A DNA stretch of 64,000 bases from Owenia fusiformis (GCA_903813345.2 CAIIXF020000008.1:10071278-10135277); one strand, 5' to 3'. Counted from the first letter of the stretch, positions 11,174 through 21,295 are shown. Notes: generated by a model from the letters alone, not told the origin. Numbers and translations are program-made.

Positions 11174-11593
11174 AGAAGTACAGTAAACTTTGTGTTCTGC
11201 AGTGTGGTGTCCACATGGAGTGTTGTTAGAAGTGATAATGTTAGGATGTTTGATAAATATTGGTTTAAAAATGTGCAGTTAAAGTGTTGTATAAGTTCAA
11301 CAAGTACTGTAAAAATACATGATTCAAAAGGCTGGAAAGCTACAGATAAAGTGCTGAATAAGTACAATTAGAGTGATTTGTATATTTGGAAAATCTGGTT
11401 CAGTACTATTGTATAATAGTACAATTCCATTGTACTACAATACATTTATACTTGTGTTTATGTGCATTATGTATACACAATTATTGTATTGCAAAATATA
11501 CATGTACATGTACCTTGCACAATGTTGCTGACAGTATAATTGTACGATTAAGTAATGTACAATACTGGGGCACAATATCGTATGACTTATGTA

Positions 11594-12226
11594 CAGGGTG
11601 TCAAATAAGTCTGTTCTCCCCCCTTAACTTTTTTATCTTTAAATTTATCATACTTTCCCATATATCATTTTGAAGCTCATGGAAAATGCTGATCACCCCC
11701 AAAAAATCAATCATAAACTCCTCCAAATAAAATTGCTACATTGTTTCTTGTGAGGTTGTAGTTGACCTTTGATTACGTCAAAACAAGTAAAATTATCAGG
11801 TACTGTGAATGAAAGGTGAAAAGTTGATACTGCAGTGACAATGCCAACATTGGGTGATTTCGATATTTCTCAATATCATTACAGAGTAAAATATGTTACA
11901 TTCAGGGGAGCCCTTGAGGCAGGGGCATCTTAAATCACAAAATAGTTGATAACACCTAAAATTAAATGCTCTGAATGATTTATACAGGATCATATCCTCG
12001 TAGAATTGAGGCCCTCCGGGCTACTTGGGGAGACATACAGACTATTAAAAAAGTGAAATATGGACATCACTAAAAATACTCTAGAAAATTTGGAATTTAA
12101 CCAATCACTCTGAAATTTGGTGTGTGATCAGCAAATTAAATTCCCTTTAAGATGATATATACCAACCCTATGTTATCTCTGAATTAAAAAAGTTAAGGGG
12201 GGAGAACAGACTTATTTGACGCCCTG
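11594..12226. mobile_element. Mariner/IS630-type MITE, 633 bp, TA-flanked
   Basis: The left terminus CAGGGTGTCAAATAAGTCTG pairs with the inverted right terminus CAGACTTATTTGACGCCCTG. The inverted repeat extends about 43 bp into a C-run and TTAACTTTTTTA. Both ends abut TA (11592-11593 and 12227-12228), the target duplication expected for Tc1/mariner-type elements. No transposase is present. Confidence 0.75.
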
Positions 12227-13299
12227 TACAACATATAATAGATGTCACAACAGATAAGGGATAGTGTCAACAGCTGTTGAAGAACAAACTTCATATCATA
12301 ATGGATTAAACCCCTCCCCCCACTTCCACTATGTTAATCGAAAATGATAAAATATTGATTTGTCTCTCTTTAATTCTTCAAAAAAGCAACATTCTTTGCA
12401 AGCCATATTAATGTTAAATCAATATTTATTTTCTCCTTCGTCTGAATTTATTATTGCAAATTAACATTTTGACACTATCTCTTATGTTCAACAATACTGT
12501 AAACGATGTTTAGGTAGAGCTTATAAAATACAGTGTTCACATCCAACAAAATGTTGTTCATGATAAAAGGGTTCTTGATTATTAGAGAAACGTGTATATG
12601 TTTACGTATAAGGGAACATGTATGGTTATGTTAGATTGATTGTTAGGTGATTATTAACTGGAATAATAACATGAAATGTTGAAAATAACAATCTGTTTCT
12701 TTTTTATTATTTATTATCGCAGCCTTGTGCTATTTTGTGATCAGTTTCTCATGCACCTATTTTTTTAATAATTTTTGGTAAATTTTTAGGTGCAGATTTT
12801 TGATTTTCCATCCTAAAATCTTGGATGCAATCTTGTTTACGCGTGGTTACATTTGCTCCTATCTCTTCAACACCGGTGCCTGGCTATGAGTATTTTGTTA
12901 AAACTGAATGCAATTTTGAACAAAATACCCCTAGAATTGGCCATGTCTGAACCATTTGATGGATTGATCTGGAATCTTTAGGAACATTTCTTATCATAAA
13001 AGTTTAGAACTGATAAGGTTTTGGTCATTTGTATATTAGGGTATGTTGATTGTGTTATGATGGTTTGGTGTGAAGTTGTGCCCAATTGTTTTGTTCAATA
13101 ATGAGACCGGTGTGGTTTAATTCTATTGTTTGGGTTGTGTCTGCTTATTATTGTTTTTTTCCAATTCTGTTGTGTTAGTTTGACAGTCTTTTGTCTTTAG
13201 ATGGTTGTTTGTCTGGAAATGGACTGTGCCTCATTGTGTTAAGTTAATTTGACAGTGGGTTGTATGCCGTGATTGTGTTATGCTTGTTGGTATCATTCC

Positions 13300-13743
13300 T
13301 AATCGTGCGTATGGCGACCGTAGCTCACAAAATCGATACAGTATCAGAAAATCTACGTCGTCGTCATCCTACTGCTTCACCCTTTATTTTATGCGTTTTC
13401 TCTCAATTTTGACTCCCGTTCAGTTACCTTAGATCAAATGTGACTGAGGTATTACGGAACCATCAAGATACATTTGCATTCTTGAATTTTGTAGACACCT
13501 TGGAACCACGGAGCCTCTTTTCTGAACAAAAAAGTGATGTGCAATTATGATCTAAATATTTTGGTACTTAAGCCTTAGTCACATTTGCTCTACGGCGGTC
13601 GTATGGTTGCCGTAGCTTCACAAAATCGATATAGAAAATCTACATCGTGCAGCTCATCCCTATATTTTATGCTGCATGTTTGTATCGATTTTAGGAAGCT
13701 ACGGCCGCCGTACGCCCGTCGTAGAGCAAATGTGACTGAGGCT
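13300..13743. repeat. Two related CpG-containing foldback repeats
   Basis: At 13571-13743 arms of about 60 bp pair: AGCCTTAGTCACATTTGCTC on the left and GAGCAAATGTGACTGAGGCT on the right, with inner blocks such as GCCGTAGCTTC and ATCGAT. A second, more decayed copy lies at about 13300-13450; it shares GGCGACCGTAGCTCACAAAA and ends CAAATGTGACTGAGG. Non-coding. Confidence 0.7.
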
Positions 13744-13854
13744 AATGTATGAATTACAGCTTGTTTAAAAACAATCCCAAATCGAATCCATTTTTAAAGC
13801 TAGACTAAGTATATTGTCAAGATCAAACTTGAATTCAGGAAGTTCATCCATTTT

Positions 13855-13881
13855 GTTACGTTGACGATACGTCAACGTAAC
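13855..13881. repeat. 27-bp perfect palindrome
   Basis: GTTACGTTGACG - ATA - CGTCAACGTAAC: perfect 12-bp arms with a 3-nt centre. Confidence 0.8.
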
Positions 13882-14296
13882 TAGTTGTAGTGGAACATTT
13901 GCGCTAGTATAATTGCAGATTCATCCATGTTTGATTCAAAAACTGTTTTTTGGCTCTCATGGTGATCCTTTGGAATCACTTCTCTGTTTTATACATTCCC
14001 CGTATGTCTATTGCCTTCCATTCGATTTTTTATTTCATTTGACTCAATGTTGTCAGATCAAGTTATTCAAAGCTTGCTTGGGTAAAAACTGAATCAAATG
14101 TCTGCTGAGAAGAAAAAATAAACTGAGAAATTAAAGAAAACATGCTTGGAGAACGATGTTTCTGATAGATCTATCACTTTTAAGCCTAGCCCTTTATTGT
14201 AATTTACTTGTACTTCTTATAAATATTAATTTATTCCACTGCGATAAAATAACTAAAACACGAACGACAAGCAAATCCCTTCGAACACCCATGGCT

Positions 14297-15400
14297 CTCC
14301 TTTTTGAAAATGGCCGCATATCACTGAGAGCAAGGAGGATTCGAAGCCGTTATTCAAACTCGATACTCAGTTGCCAAGCGTAGGCCAACTTGGTAACAAT
14401 ATTACTCATATTTTGAAGACTAGAACTGCTGAGGAAGCTTGAATGCTACCAAAATTTTCGTAATGACCATCTTTCAATGAATTAAGAGAAATATTTTTAC
14501 TAAATTGTTCCACTGCAGGCAACGGAGTATCGAGTTTGAATAATGGCTGCCAATCCTCCTTGCAAGAGTGTAACGCGCTTCGAATTATTCACATATGAAA
14601 TTTCAACAAAATCGCTCCTTCAACTTTCCAGTAAAATGTGAAATATCACACGTAAAAATGTTTGCCATATTTGAAAATGGCTGCTCATTGACCAAATTGT
14701 CAAAAGAACATATAATATCATTGAATGCGCTTGAACAAAATTGCACCATTTCTTTTCGAGTTGCAGTAAAAAACGTAAAATGACGCGAGTGAAAATGGCC
14801 AGATTGTCCTAAGACAGTGTACCATGGTTCTGATGAGAAGTCATACATGAAATATGAACGAAATCGCCCCATTACTTTTCGAGTTATAGTTAATGAAAAT
14901 AACACAAGTAGAAATGTTGGCCATTTTTCAAAAATAGCCGCCTACAAGACAGTGTATCATGTTATGAGAATTCACATATCAAATATGAATAAAATCGCTC
15001 CACTACTTTTCCAGTTAAAGCATTGTGTAACGGCCACCATTTTTCAAAATGGCCAGAGAGTTTTTTATATAATTTAAACTTGAACTTTATTCATACATGT
15101 GTCATATCCTATACATTTTTTGCATTTTATTAATAATGAAGTTTTACATGTTGTACCTAGTACTGTAAAATTTACACTAAAATGGCGGCCATTTTTAACA
15201 AGTGGACATTTTGAATATCGGTTTTCGAGCAGAACCTGTACTCACATGGGGCATACGTATAAAATATAAACGATATTGAGCCAATGGCTCTTTTGAGTTA
15301 TTGCCCGGACGGACGGACGTGCGTTCGTACGGATGGACCGAGCCGTTCTCTATATCCCTCCGAGCTTCGTTCGATGGGATAATAAATGTAACAGATTCTG
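14297..15400. repeat. Inverted pair followed by a degenerate tandem array
   Basis: About 14330-14377 and 14518-14567 are imperfect inverted copies of about 46 bp (GCAAGGAGGATTCGAA.. and ..CAATCCTCCTTGC). From about 14583 to 15290 a motif of the type ACATATGAAATAT-GAACAAAATCGC-TCC followed by CTTTTCGAGTTA and AAAATGGC recurs every 100-160 bp in degenerate form. The block ends with a GGACGGACGGACGTGCG stretch near 15308. Short open frames here are repeat artefacts. Confidence 0.6.
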
Positions 15401-15811
15401 ACATATGGTAGTATAGGAATTTTTGTTTTATTTAAAGTTTTTATTCTCCTTTTTTTAATCCTGGGAATTTACTATCGTGTCGATTTGCGTATTGATAATA
15501 ATACAATCCAACTTCAATTACCTGTAGTCATATTGTTGTATAATAAATGTTCTGGTTAAAGGGACTAGAATTGATAGAGATAAGTCTTAGAGTAAGTTTT
15601 GAATAAATTGTCTGATGAAAAAATAAATTATCTGAAGAATTTGGACATTTCGCCATCTAATATATTCAATAACTTTTATATTTGATCAGGTATCTCCTTT
15701 CGTCCGTTTTTCAGAATATGGAATCAAGTTTGTAAAAGAAAAATTGTCATGGTTTGAAGGATCCTTGCAGCATTTTATATTCTATCCATTCTAATTCCTT
15801 AATGTTCTTAA

Positions 15812-16116
15812 TTAATATGCTGGGTACTCTTCGTATGGCTGTTGGTATGCTTGCTGATCATATACTGGCTGTTCGTATGCTGGCTGTTCATATGCTGGCT
15901 GCTCATATGCTGGCTGCTCAGGTATGTCATCTATGTTGGCATAGATATGCTCTTCTGACACTATTCCACCATTAGCACCCACTTGCATGTAACCAGAGTT
16001 TGCTGACTTTGCTGACCTCAGGCTTCGTTTTGAACTTCGTCGAGAACCAGATTTAACCTTGGATGGGGATACACTGGGATTTGTAGATGTTCCCTTCAGA
16101 AGTTCCTCCTTGGTTT
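15812..16116 (-). CDS. Peripherin-like tetraspanin, exon 5 (Tyr-rich repeat tail and stop)
   Basis: Encodes residues 318-417, preceded by the last two bases of codon 317, and the TAA stop (15814-15812). The acceptor (minus strand) is TTTATTCTTGTAG. The cytoplasmic tail starts TKEELLKGTSTNPSV, then has a Ser/Arg/Lys-rich stretch, then EEHIYANIDDIPEQ. It ends in tandem EQPAY pentapeptides (EQPAY x3, EQPVY, DQQAY, then QQPYEEYPAY). The repeats show as a CATATGCTGGCTGC-type DNA array at about 15836-15930. The tail is not similar to vertebrate peripherin-2 and is about 70 aa longer than the vertebrate protein would predict. AATAAA on the minus strand occurs at 15445-15440 and 15432-15427. Confidence 0.85.
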
Positions 16117-16922
16117 CTACAAGAATAAATATGGTTGACTCTGGGGTAAGTTTAATTGATATAACATGCTGGTCTATTGGTTTCAGTACGATCCTTTGTA
16201 AACCTTCATCTGTACATCTTACTACAAAGAATGGTGGCTTAATAGACCATCAAACTTAGAGCCACCAAACTTGGCAAAACTACCCACGGGAAAAGAACTC
16301 TAACTAAGGGGGGTCGAACTCAAAATGTCTTGTTAACAAAAAATATTGCATACGCCTCGAAGGTCAAGAATTATGTTAGGTAGCACAATGTAGGTCATAT
16401 TGAAGGTCAAGGTCATATCTGAGAATCGCATATTCCCGACAACATGGATCCAGTTTGTTAGTAATTTGGCCTTTAATATCAGGTCATGTTTTTTATATAA
16501 ATATGTCCAAAGTGCATCTAGCTAAAAACAAATGTGTTCATTTTCTATACGTATGATTATCTTTGATATATATTTGGGAGATGTTTTATTTAAGATGGCA
16601 AAAAATATATTGGTAGGTCCTGTTCATTGCAATTTTGTCATTCCTTAAGCTCTGCCTTTATACTTAATTTTGAAACGTGAAATTAATTTTGATTGACTAA
16701 TTTTAATAAGCCTGCATATTCTATTTTTTATTACTGTATGAAAAATGAAATAAAATTACTTTGAAAATGAAATTGTATGTATCGACTGTTGACCGCTAGA
16801 ATGAGATAGTGTTGATGGCGACTCATTTTCCACATTCTGGTAATAATTTTTGTAACCTTACAATGGTAGTCTACAAAATAATTTAGATTGAATAGTTATC
16901 AATAAATATATTCACAATATAC
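16117..16922 (-). other. Tetraspanin intron 4 with AGGTCA half-site cluster
   Basis: A phase-1 intron (donor TCAG|GTATAT). It carries five AGGTCA nuclear-receptor half-sites within about 126 bp: 16361-16366, 16392-16397, 16404-16409, 16410-16415 and 16481-16486. The two middle ones abut as AGGTCAAGGTCA, which contains a perfect ERR response element TCAAGGTCA (16407-16415). Otherwise unremarkable. Confidence 0.7.
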
Positions 16923-17064
16923 CTGAATCACCATCTTCCTTCGCTCCACCACAGGGGCAATTGAACAAATAACCTATAGTAGTAGCGGTTGGGTCTTCAG
17001 GATCCTTCTCATATGCACCATCAATAGATGTTTGTAGGTATCGTGTCAGGATCAAGAGAATAAG
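16923..17064 (-). CDS. Peripherin-like tetraspanin, exon 4 (end of TM4, start of tail)
   Basis: A 142-nt exon, phase 0 to phase 1, encoding residues 270-316 and the first base of codon 317. It starts LILLILTRYLQTSIDG. The RYLQTS-[LI]-DG block is the peripherin-2/ROM1 sequence at the end of the fourth transmembrane helix and is the most diagnostic match for this family. A Cys-containing segment FNCPCGG follows, a possible palmitoylation site. Confidence 0.85.
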
Positions 17065-17712
17065 CTGGAAACAATCGTAGCGATGTCATCACTTTCAAAG
17101 TTTTCTAAATGTCACAGTCACGATTGTAAAAATAACCGTACAGGCCTACATGTGTTATAGATCTAGCATTTATCTAGTCATAAAATAAGGCCAGAATTAT
17201 TTACCGTTGCTAGTTCATTTTTCATCAAAATTGAGCAATTGAAAAGGTTGTTCACTATAGATACAATCTACACTAAAATGGTTTTTATTTGCTGGGGAAT
17301 GCAAGGAAGTCATTTAAAAGGTATGTTGCCGCATTTAGATTGCATTACAATTTTGTCTTTTTCTGTTTCACTGTCGATTACGCTGGTTACCGAAACGGCT
17401 CATTTCGGTAACAAAATGTCGGAACGTCGAAGGTGTGATTTTTCTTTTTTCCTTATTCCACTCGTTGTAGGCAGAATTCCCACGACTTATCCCGTACCAG
17501 GACTATAGTCCTGGCACGGGATAACCCACGACATTTTTATCACCAACGTGTATCAGTCTCATTGCTTAAATCGTCGATTTAATTCCTCACTTAAGTTACA
17601 TAAACGTTATTTCGAAAAACCCGATAGGGATCAAAAATTACATTCGCAAAGGTAATGTCCAAAGCTGTTGATCTGATATGGTGCAATGTCAAATTAAAAT
17701 AGAATGCGTTAC
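17065..17712 (-). other. Tetraspanin intron 3
   Basis: A 648-bp phase-0 intron (donor CAG|GTAACG). It contains the 38-bp palindrome with flanking 8-bp direct repeats (17479-17532). Nothing else is recognised. Confidence 0.75.
17479..17532. mobile_element. 38-bp palindromic insertion with 8-bp target duplications
   Basis: CCCACGAC occurs at 17479-17486 and 17525-17532. Between the copies lies a 38-bp near-perfect palindrome (17487-17524) running TTATCCCG .. GGACTATAGTCC .. CGGGATAA. The arrangement looks like a minimal non-autonomous insertion with an 8-bp target-site duplication. The core GGACTATAGTCC and flanking CCGTNCC recur in both arms of the foldback element at 21828-22589. Confidence 0.6.
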
Positions 17713-17950
17713 CTGAACACCAAATGCGCCAATAGTGGTGAAGCCTACATTCATCAAGATCATGTCTGCGAAGAACGTCATCAAAGCCTCAGTACATCCA
17801 GTCCCATGAAGAGTGTTGCCAGTTTGATAATTGTATTTGAAATGTTTAGAGTTGTCGTGGACGTGATGATGAATACAGGGTCTCTCAGATTCAGGGTTAC
17901 AGCAACTAAATGGCACATCGTCGTTGATGTAGATACCATTTGACATCTTC
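17713..17950 (-). CDS. Peripherin-like tetraspanin, exon 3 (second half of large loop, TM4)
   Basis: A 238-nt exon completing codon 190 and encoding residues 191-269. It begins KMSNGIYINDDVPFSCCNP; VPFSCCNP, the following RPCI, and the later GC (TGCTEAL) are the conserved cysteine framework of the large extracellular loop in peripherin-2/ROM1 (VPFSCCNP..RPCIQ..GCRAAL). TM4 begins about residue 250 (ADMILMNVGFTTIGAFGVQ) and is completed in exon 4. Acceptor TTATTGTTTTTCAG, donor CAG|GTAACG on the minus strand. Confidence 0.9.
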
Positions 17951-18290
17951 CTGAAAAACAATAAGTCTCACGATATCATTGTACTGTCTCTCACTTGTGA
18001 TTAAAATGTCATACATCACTACGTTACGTATATAATCAGAATTTCTGATACTCAGAGAATCTTTGTCTTGCTAAACAGAAGAATGAAAGAGATGGGTACT
18101 CAATCTGTGATCTGTCACGATGACAATCGGCTAAATACTTGTATAGCCTAGGACTATCTTTGGTCTTGGGGTATTTCACTTCTTTCAATTCAATTGAAAT
18201 ATAAATCAAGCATAAATAAAGCCCTTTTATTTGGATAAAGGATGGTACAGACTATAGCTTGGTATTTTGGTATACAACTACTGTACTTAC

Positions 18291-18463
18291 TGCCTCACAC
18301 TTTGTTCATTAACGTTTAAATAGTTTTCGTTTATCCAAGATACTTTGAACCAATCTGTGTAACCATCCGCACCACAGCATTTGTATGCCAGTTGGAGTTC
18401 ATCCATTTCTTTTTTAATTTCTCCACCATCCTTGTAATTTTTCATTGCGTTTCGAATCCCGTC
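18291..18463 (-). CDS. Peripherin-like tetraspanin, exon 2 (large loop with CCG motif)
   Basis: A 173-nt exon, phase 0 to phase 2, encoding residues 133-189 and two bases of codon 190. It contains the tetraspanin-defining CCG motif (LAYKCCGADGYTDWF) and WINENYLN, which lines up with W-I-S-N-R-Y-L-D of vertebrate peripherin-2. Donor GCA|GTAAGT, acceptor AAAAATTTCAG on the minus strand. At the position where peripherin-2 has its unpaired, oligomer-forming Cys (C150 in human) this protein has no cysteine. This exon has no annotated open frame starting with Met; it was found by reading the minus strand between the flanking exons. Confidence 0.9.
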
Positions 18464-18562
18464 CTGAAATTTTTATGTAGAATATTATTTTTATGTATAA
18501 GACCTAATCATACGAACACAAATATCTTCATTTTTATAACCACGTGACTTTAATTTATGTGA

Positions 18563-18781
18563 CCTGAGACCATCATTTTATGTTAGTCTCAGATGTGACT
18601 GAGGGTGTAACTAATTTTAACTTCTAATTTCACATTTCACGCATATAGCTAAACTTTCAAATAAAAGGATAACTCGTAGGCCTATGTGAGACGATAACCC
18701 GGGATGTTAATTTTAAAGAACTTTAGGCCTACAATATATAAGTTGTATCTGAGACTAACATAAATTTATGATGGTCTCAGG
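18563..18781. repeat. 219-bp MITE in tetraspanin intron 1
   Basis: CCTGAGACCATCATTTTATG at the left end is inverted at the right end (CATAAATTTATGATGGTCTC then AGG), giving terminal repeats of about 32-35 bp. The right end lies only about 16 bp from the exon 1 donor (18797-18796). Confidence 0.8.
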
Positions 18782-18797
18782 TTGTATTAACACTTAC

Positions 18798-19193
18798 GTC
18801 AAACGAATCTTCTAGTTTTAAGACTCCCCCAAAGCAAAGAAGGCCAGCAGCAAGCACACCAAGCAAGGCGAAGACAGAGACAATATTCATTGGTAGGAGA
18901 AACTTCTTTGCAGCCTCTCGAGTTTCAAGTCTGCTGCAATTTAAACATACCTTCCCACCGATGATATTTATGAGGAACATCAGCCCTCCAACTCCCAGAA
19001 AGAAATAAGGAATTACGTCACCTTTATATTGTTCAATCAGATAAAGTTTATTTTGAATTACAAATTGTATCCATCCTCCAAATCCCAGGAGAGCCAAAGA
19101 GATTGATACGCAGATCCAATTGAAAAGGGTCAATGCTATCGACAGTCGACAACGTCCTCCCTCCGAGATGTTGACAGCTAAACACGGTGGCAT
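18798..19193 (-). CDS. Peripherin-2/ROM1-like tetraspanin, exon 1 (start, TM1-TM3)
   Basis: First of five coding exons of a complete 417-aa tetraspanin read right to left (19193 to 15812). This exon encodes residues 1-132. TM1 is about 19-45 (ALTLFNWICVSISLALLGFG), TM2 about 61-80, with IIGGKVC at its end matching the SLAGKIC of peripherin-2, and TM3 about 98-125. It ends SFD|GTAAGTG in phase 0. The assignment to the peripherin/ROM1 branch rests on LFNW, GGKVC, VPFSCCNP and RYLQTS-IDG. Vertebrate peripherin-2 shapes photoreceptor disc rims; the invertebrate role is not established, and photoreceptor expression is only a guess. The first ATG of the frame is at 19193. Confidence 0.9.
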
Positions 19194-19327
19194 GATCTAC
19201 GGCTATGAACTTATCATGTTTCAGAATAAAATATCGTTTGTTCGATTTTTTAAAATTTGCATCTTTGTGAGTTCACTCCACATCGAGAGGGAGATCATGA
19301 CGTAACCATGTTCTAAAACAAACTTTA

Positions 19328-19335
19328 TGACGTCA
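19328..19335. promoter_or_regulatory. Consensus CRE upstream of the tetraspanin
   Basis: A perfect TGACGTCA palindrome lies 135 bp upstream of the tetraspanin start codon, with a partial match (TGACGTAA) nearby at about 19298. Suggests CREB/ATF input; inferred only. Confidence 0.4.
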
Positions 19336-19639
19336 TTAATAATAGATGCACTTGATTGAATATTTGGACGGGCACTATTACAAAAGAAATAAGAATCCCA
19401 TTTATTAGTATTTATTGTCACAGACTTTATTTTGATTTAATACGTTTCGAATGAATACTGCATCCATGATCACTAAATATTATAAAATGAAAACAGTTGA
19501 AATACATCCAGGTAAATCTACTTATTTCGTCATTGAACCTTAACAACGTCAAAAAATGATTTAGCCTATAGCTGTGGTGATATAACTTCAAGTTGTAAAC
19601 AGTATATGTTGTCTCTATTGAAGTTTTTTATGTTTTTGT

Positions 19640-20220
19640 ATGTCATATGTATGTGAATGGCTTCTCTTTTTCTGTTCCTTTCCTGTGCCAACTATTTTAT
19701 CATTGGTGATTTTCTTGAAGAATATGATCTGTAATCGCTGATTTATTAAAGCAATTAAATTATGTTTTTATTGTTTCTAGTGTAGTGACTAACTCGGCTT
19801 CCGTTTTGTGTTCCTTGATATGGATGCCTAGAGGTTTACTTAACTTGTTTCAAATTCTCCGGCTATGTAACTTTTATTACAAATGTTGCATGGAACTTGG
19901 TTTACAACGTTCGCGTTGCGATTCTGTTTGACTTGGTCTTTAGCCCAAACATGAACATTTCTAGGTGTTTGCACGGGTTTAAAAGCTACCTTGATATATT
20001 GCTCTCATACATTTTTTCACATAGGGTATGGTAACTACCTTTATTATTTCTGCCTTGTTCTTATTTGTATCTGCTTTACTTTTCAACCATTCCTGTGTCT
20101 TTTTTAATGGTCCATTTGGAGTAACCGCATCTTTCTTATGCTGTTTTAACATTTGACTTTCTTCTACTTTGTCCAGTCTGTTCACCGCAATTCGATTTGC
20201 AGTGAACTGGTTGTGCCATC
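19640..20220 (-). pseudogene. Penelope-like retroelement remnant (RT end and GIY-YIG domain)
   Basis: The minus strand from about 20220 reads FTANRIAVNRLDKVEESQ..., then KVVTIPYVKK (a Penelope reverse-transcriptase C-terminal block), then after a stop VVNQVPCNICNKSYIAGEF. A further frame gives KPLGIHIKEHKTEAEL and, later, KSAITDHILQENH. Order and motifs (PC.IC..SYI.GE, R/H..EHK, AITDH....NH) are those of the GIY-YIG endonuclease of Penelope-like elements. Several stops and frameshifts make it dead. No element ends were found. Confidence 0.7.
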
Positions 20221-21142
20221 CTGCTCTTCAAAACAACCAAACAACGCCACTATATATAGGAAAAGATAATACTTCAAACATTGAAATTGTCACAGGAAGT
20301 TGTATTCCTGTGACGTTTGGTCCTATCTGGGGTTCTTTGGGCGTCCTCGCACTCAGTACACGTTCAAGTGGAAATTGTTTGGATGATTGTCTTTTCACAC
20401 AAGGTGTGTCCAAGTTCCAGCCAATCCGAACACAGTATTTCGTATATCTGCTCCGCATGATATAACAAACTAACCGACCAAGGTCATTCGTGGAATGGTT
20501 GTCAGGGTGACAACTTGACTCTACAGATTGAAATTGATGCTTTGCCAACTTAACCCGTTATTTCCTCACACTCGATGCTGCGCATTTCAAAGGTTGAAAT
20601 AACACCTTTTTGAGGAATGATTCAGTTTACGTTGTACTGACGGAGTCCAGGGCTTAAATCCTTAAACAGAGTGATGATCTGGAAAACGAAGTACGAAAAA
20701 AGTATCGTAACATTCGAATCCAGAGATGCCCTGGTACTGGTAATGAAGCTAGTAATAACCCGGGAGAAGAAATATCAAATCCCCGGGAATGAGTCCGAAT
20801 GACGTCTTGCATTTAACCTTGAATAAGCATGTGTCTACAGGAGATCAATAGTTCGTATGTTTACTGCAACATTACTGTTCGGGGTTTAAAATAGATTTAA
20901 GTGTTGTCTTATTTACGTAAATCAGTTGGAATATTCTAGAGAATCAATAAATTGATAATTTGTAAGGACTTTCAAAATGAAGTTTCTCGAAGTTTCTTAT
21001 GATTTCTACTCCATATTTAGAAGAAGAATGCTTGTCACTAAAATGTTATTAAATAAAAACGTGGGTTAGCAACGTTTATAACTGTTTTGTAAGATATTTC
21101 TGGAACCGTCTCTCTGTTATTAGGTAAGACCTGATTTTCAGA
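20221..21142. other. Intergenic sequence upstream of the ERR promoter
   Basis: No gene recognised. A small hairpin CACAGGAA..TTCCTGTG occurs near 20292-20313. The minus-strand open frame at 20548-20228 shows no recognisable motif and I do not support it as a gene. Confidence 0.5.
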
Positions 21143-21200
21143 TGACGTCAATATACGGGTTCCTGTTCCAACCAGTTCGTCCATTGGTAGTTTATATTTA
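21143..21200 (+). promoter_or_regulatory. Probable ERR upstream promoter: CRE, CCAAT and TATA-like boxes
   Basis: A perfect CRE TGACGTCA (21143-21150), an inverted CCAAT box CCATTGG (21181-21187) and a TATA-like TTTATATTTA (21191-21200) lie in order and with normal spacing. They are followed by a GA-rich leader ending in a splice donor AAAG|GTATGT (21296). Assignment to ERR is by position: it is the nearest promoter-like cluster upstream of the ERR start-codon exon. Confidence 0.4.
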
Positions 21201-21224
21201 CATACACGGAGCGGTAGATTCAGA

Positions 21225-21295
21225 AACAGAAAAAGTATTTGGGAAAGATTGAGCGTGAACAGAAGGAGAAGCTGTCCTTCATATTGGGACTAAAG
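21225..21295 (+). other. Candidate non-coding first exon of ERR
   Basis: A leader-like, purine-rich segment downstream of the TATA-like box, ending in a usable donor (AAAG|GTATGT). The start position is approximate. It would join the acceptor at 25658-25659. No RNA evidence; inferred from promoter and splice signals only. Confidence 0.3.

Larger units (their letters stand above)
7277..15811. other. Gene-free block between kintoun and the tetraspanin
   Basis: About 8.5 kb without a recognisable host gene. It contains the kintoun 3' UTR, a 142-bp hairpin (7952-8093), a composite inverted structure with an embedded hAT element (8097-10369), a small MITE (10968-11173), a mariner-type MITE (11594-12226), foldback elements (13300-13743), a short perfect palindrome (13855-13881), and an inverted pair plus degenerate tandem array (14297-15400). 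I see nothing specific in 10400-10960 or 12230-13300. Confidence 0.7.

Noticed and set aside
20228-20548. A 106-codon minus-strand open frame next to the Penelope-like fragment.
   Set aside because: No motif of reverse transcriptase or any other family could be seen, and codon content is unconvincing.
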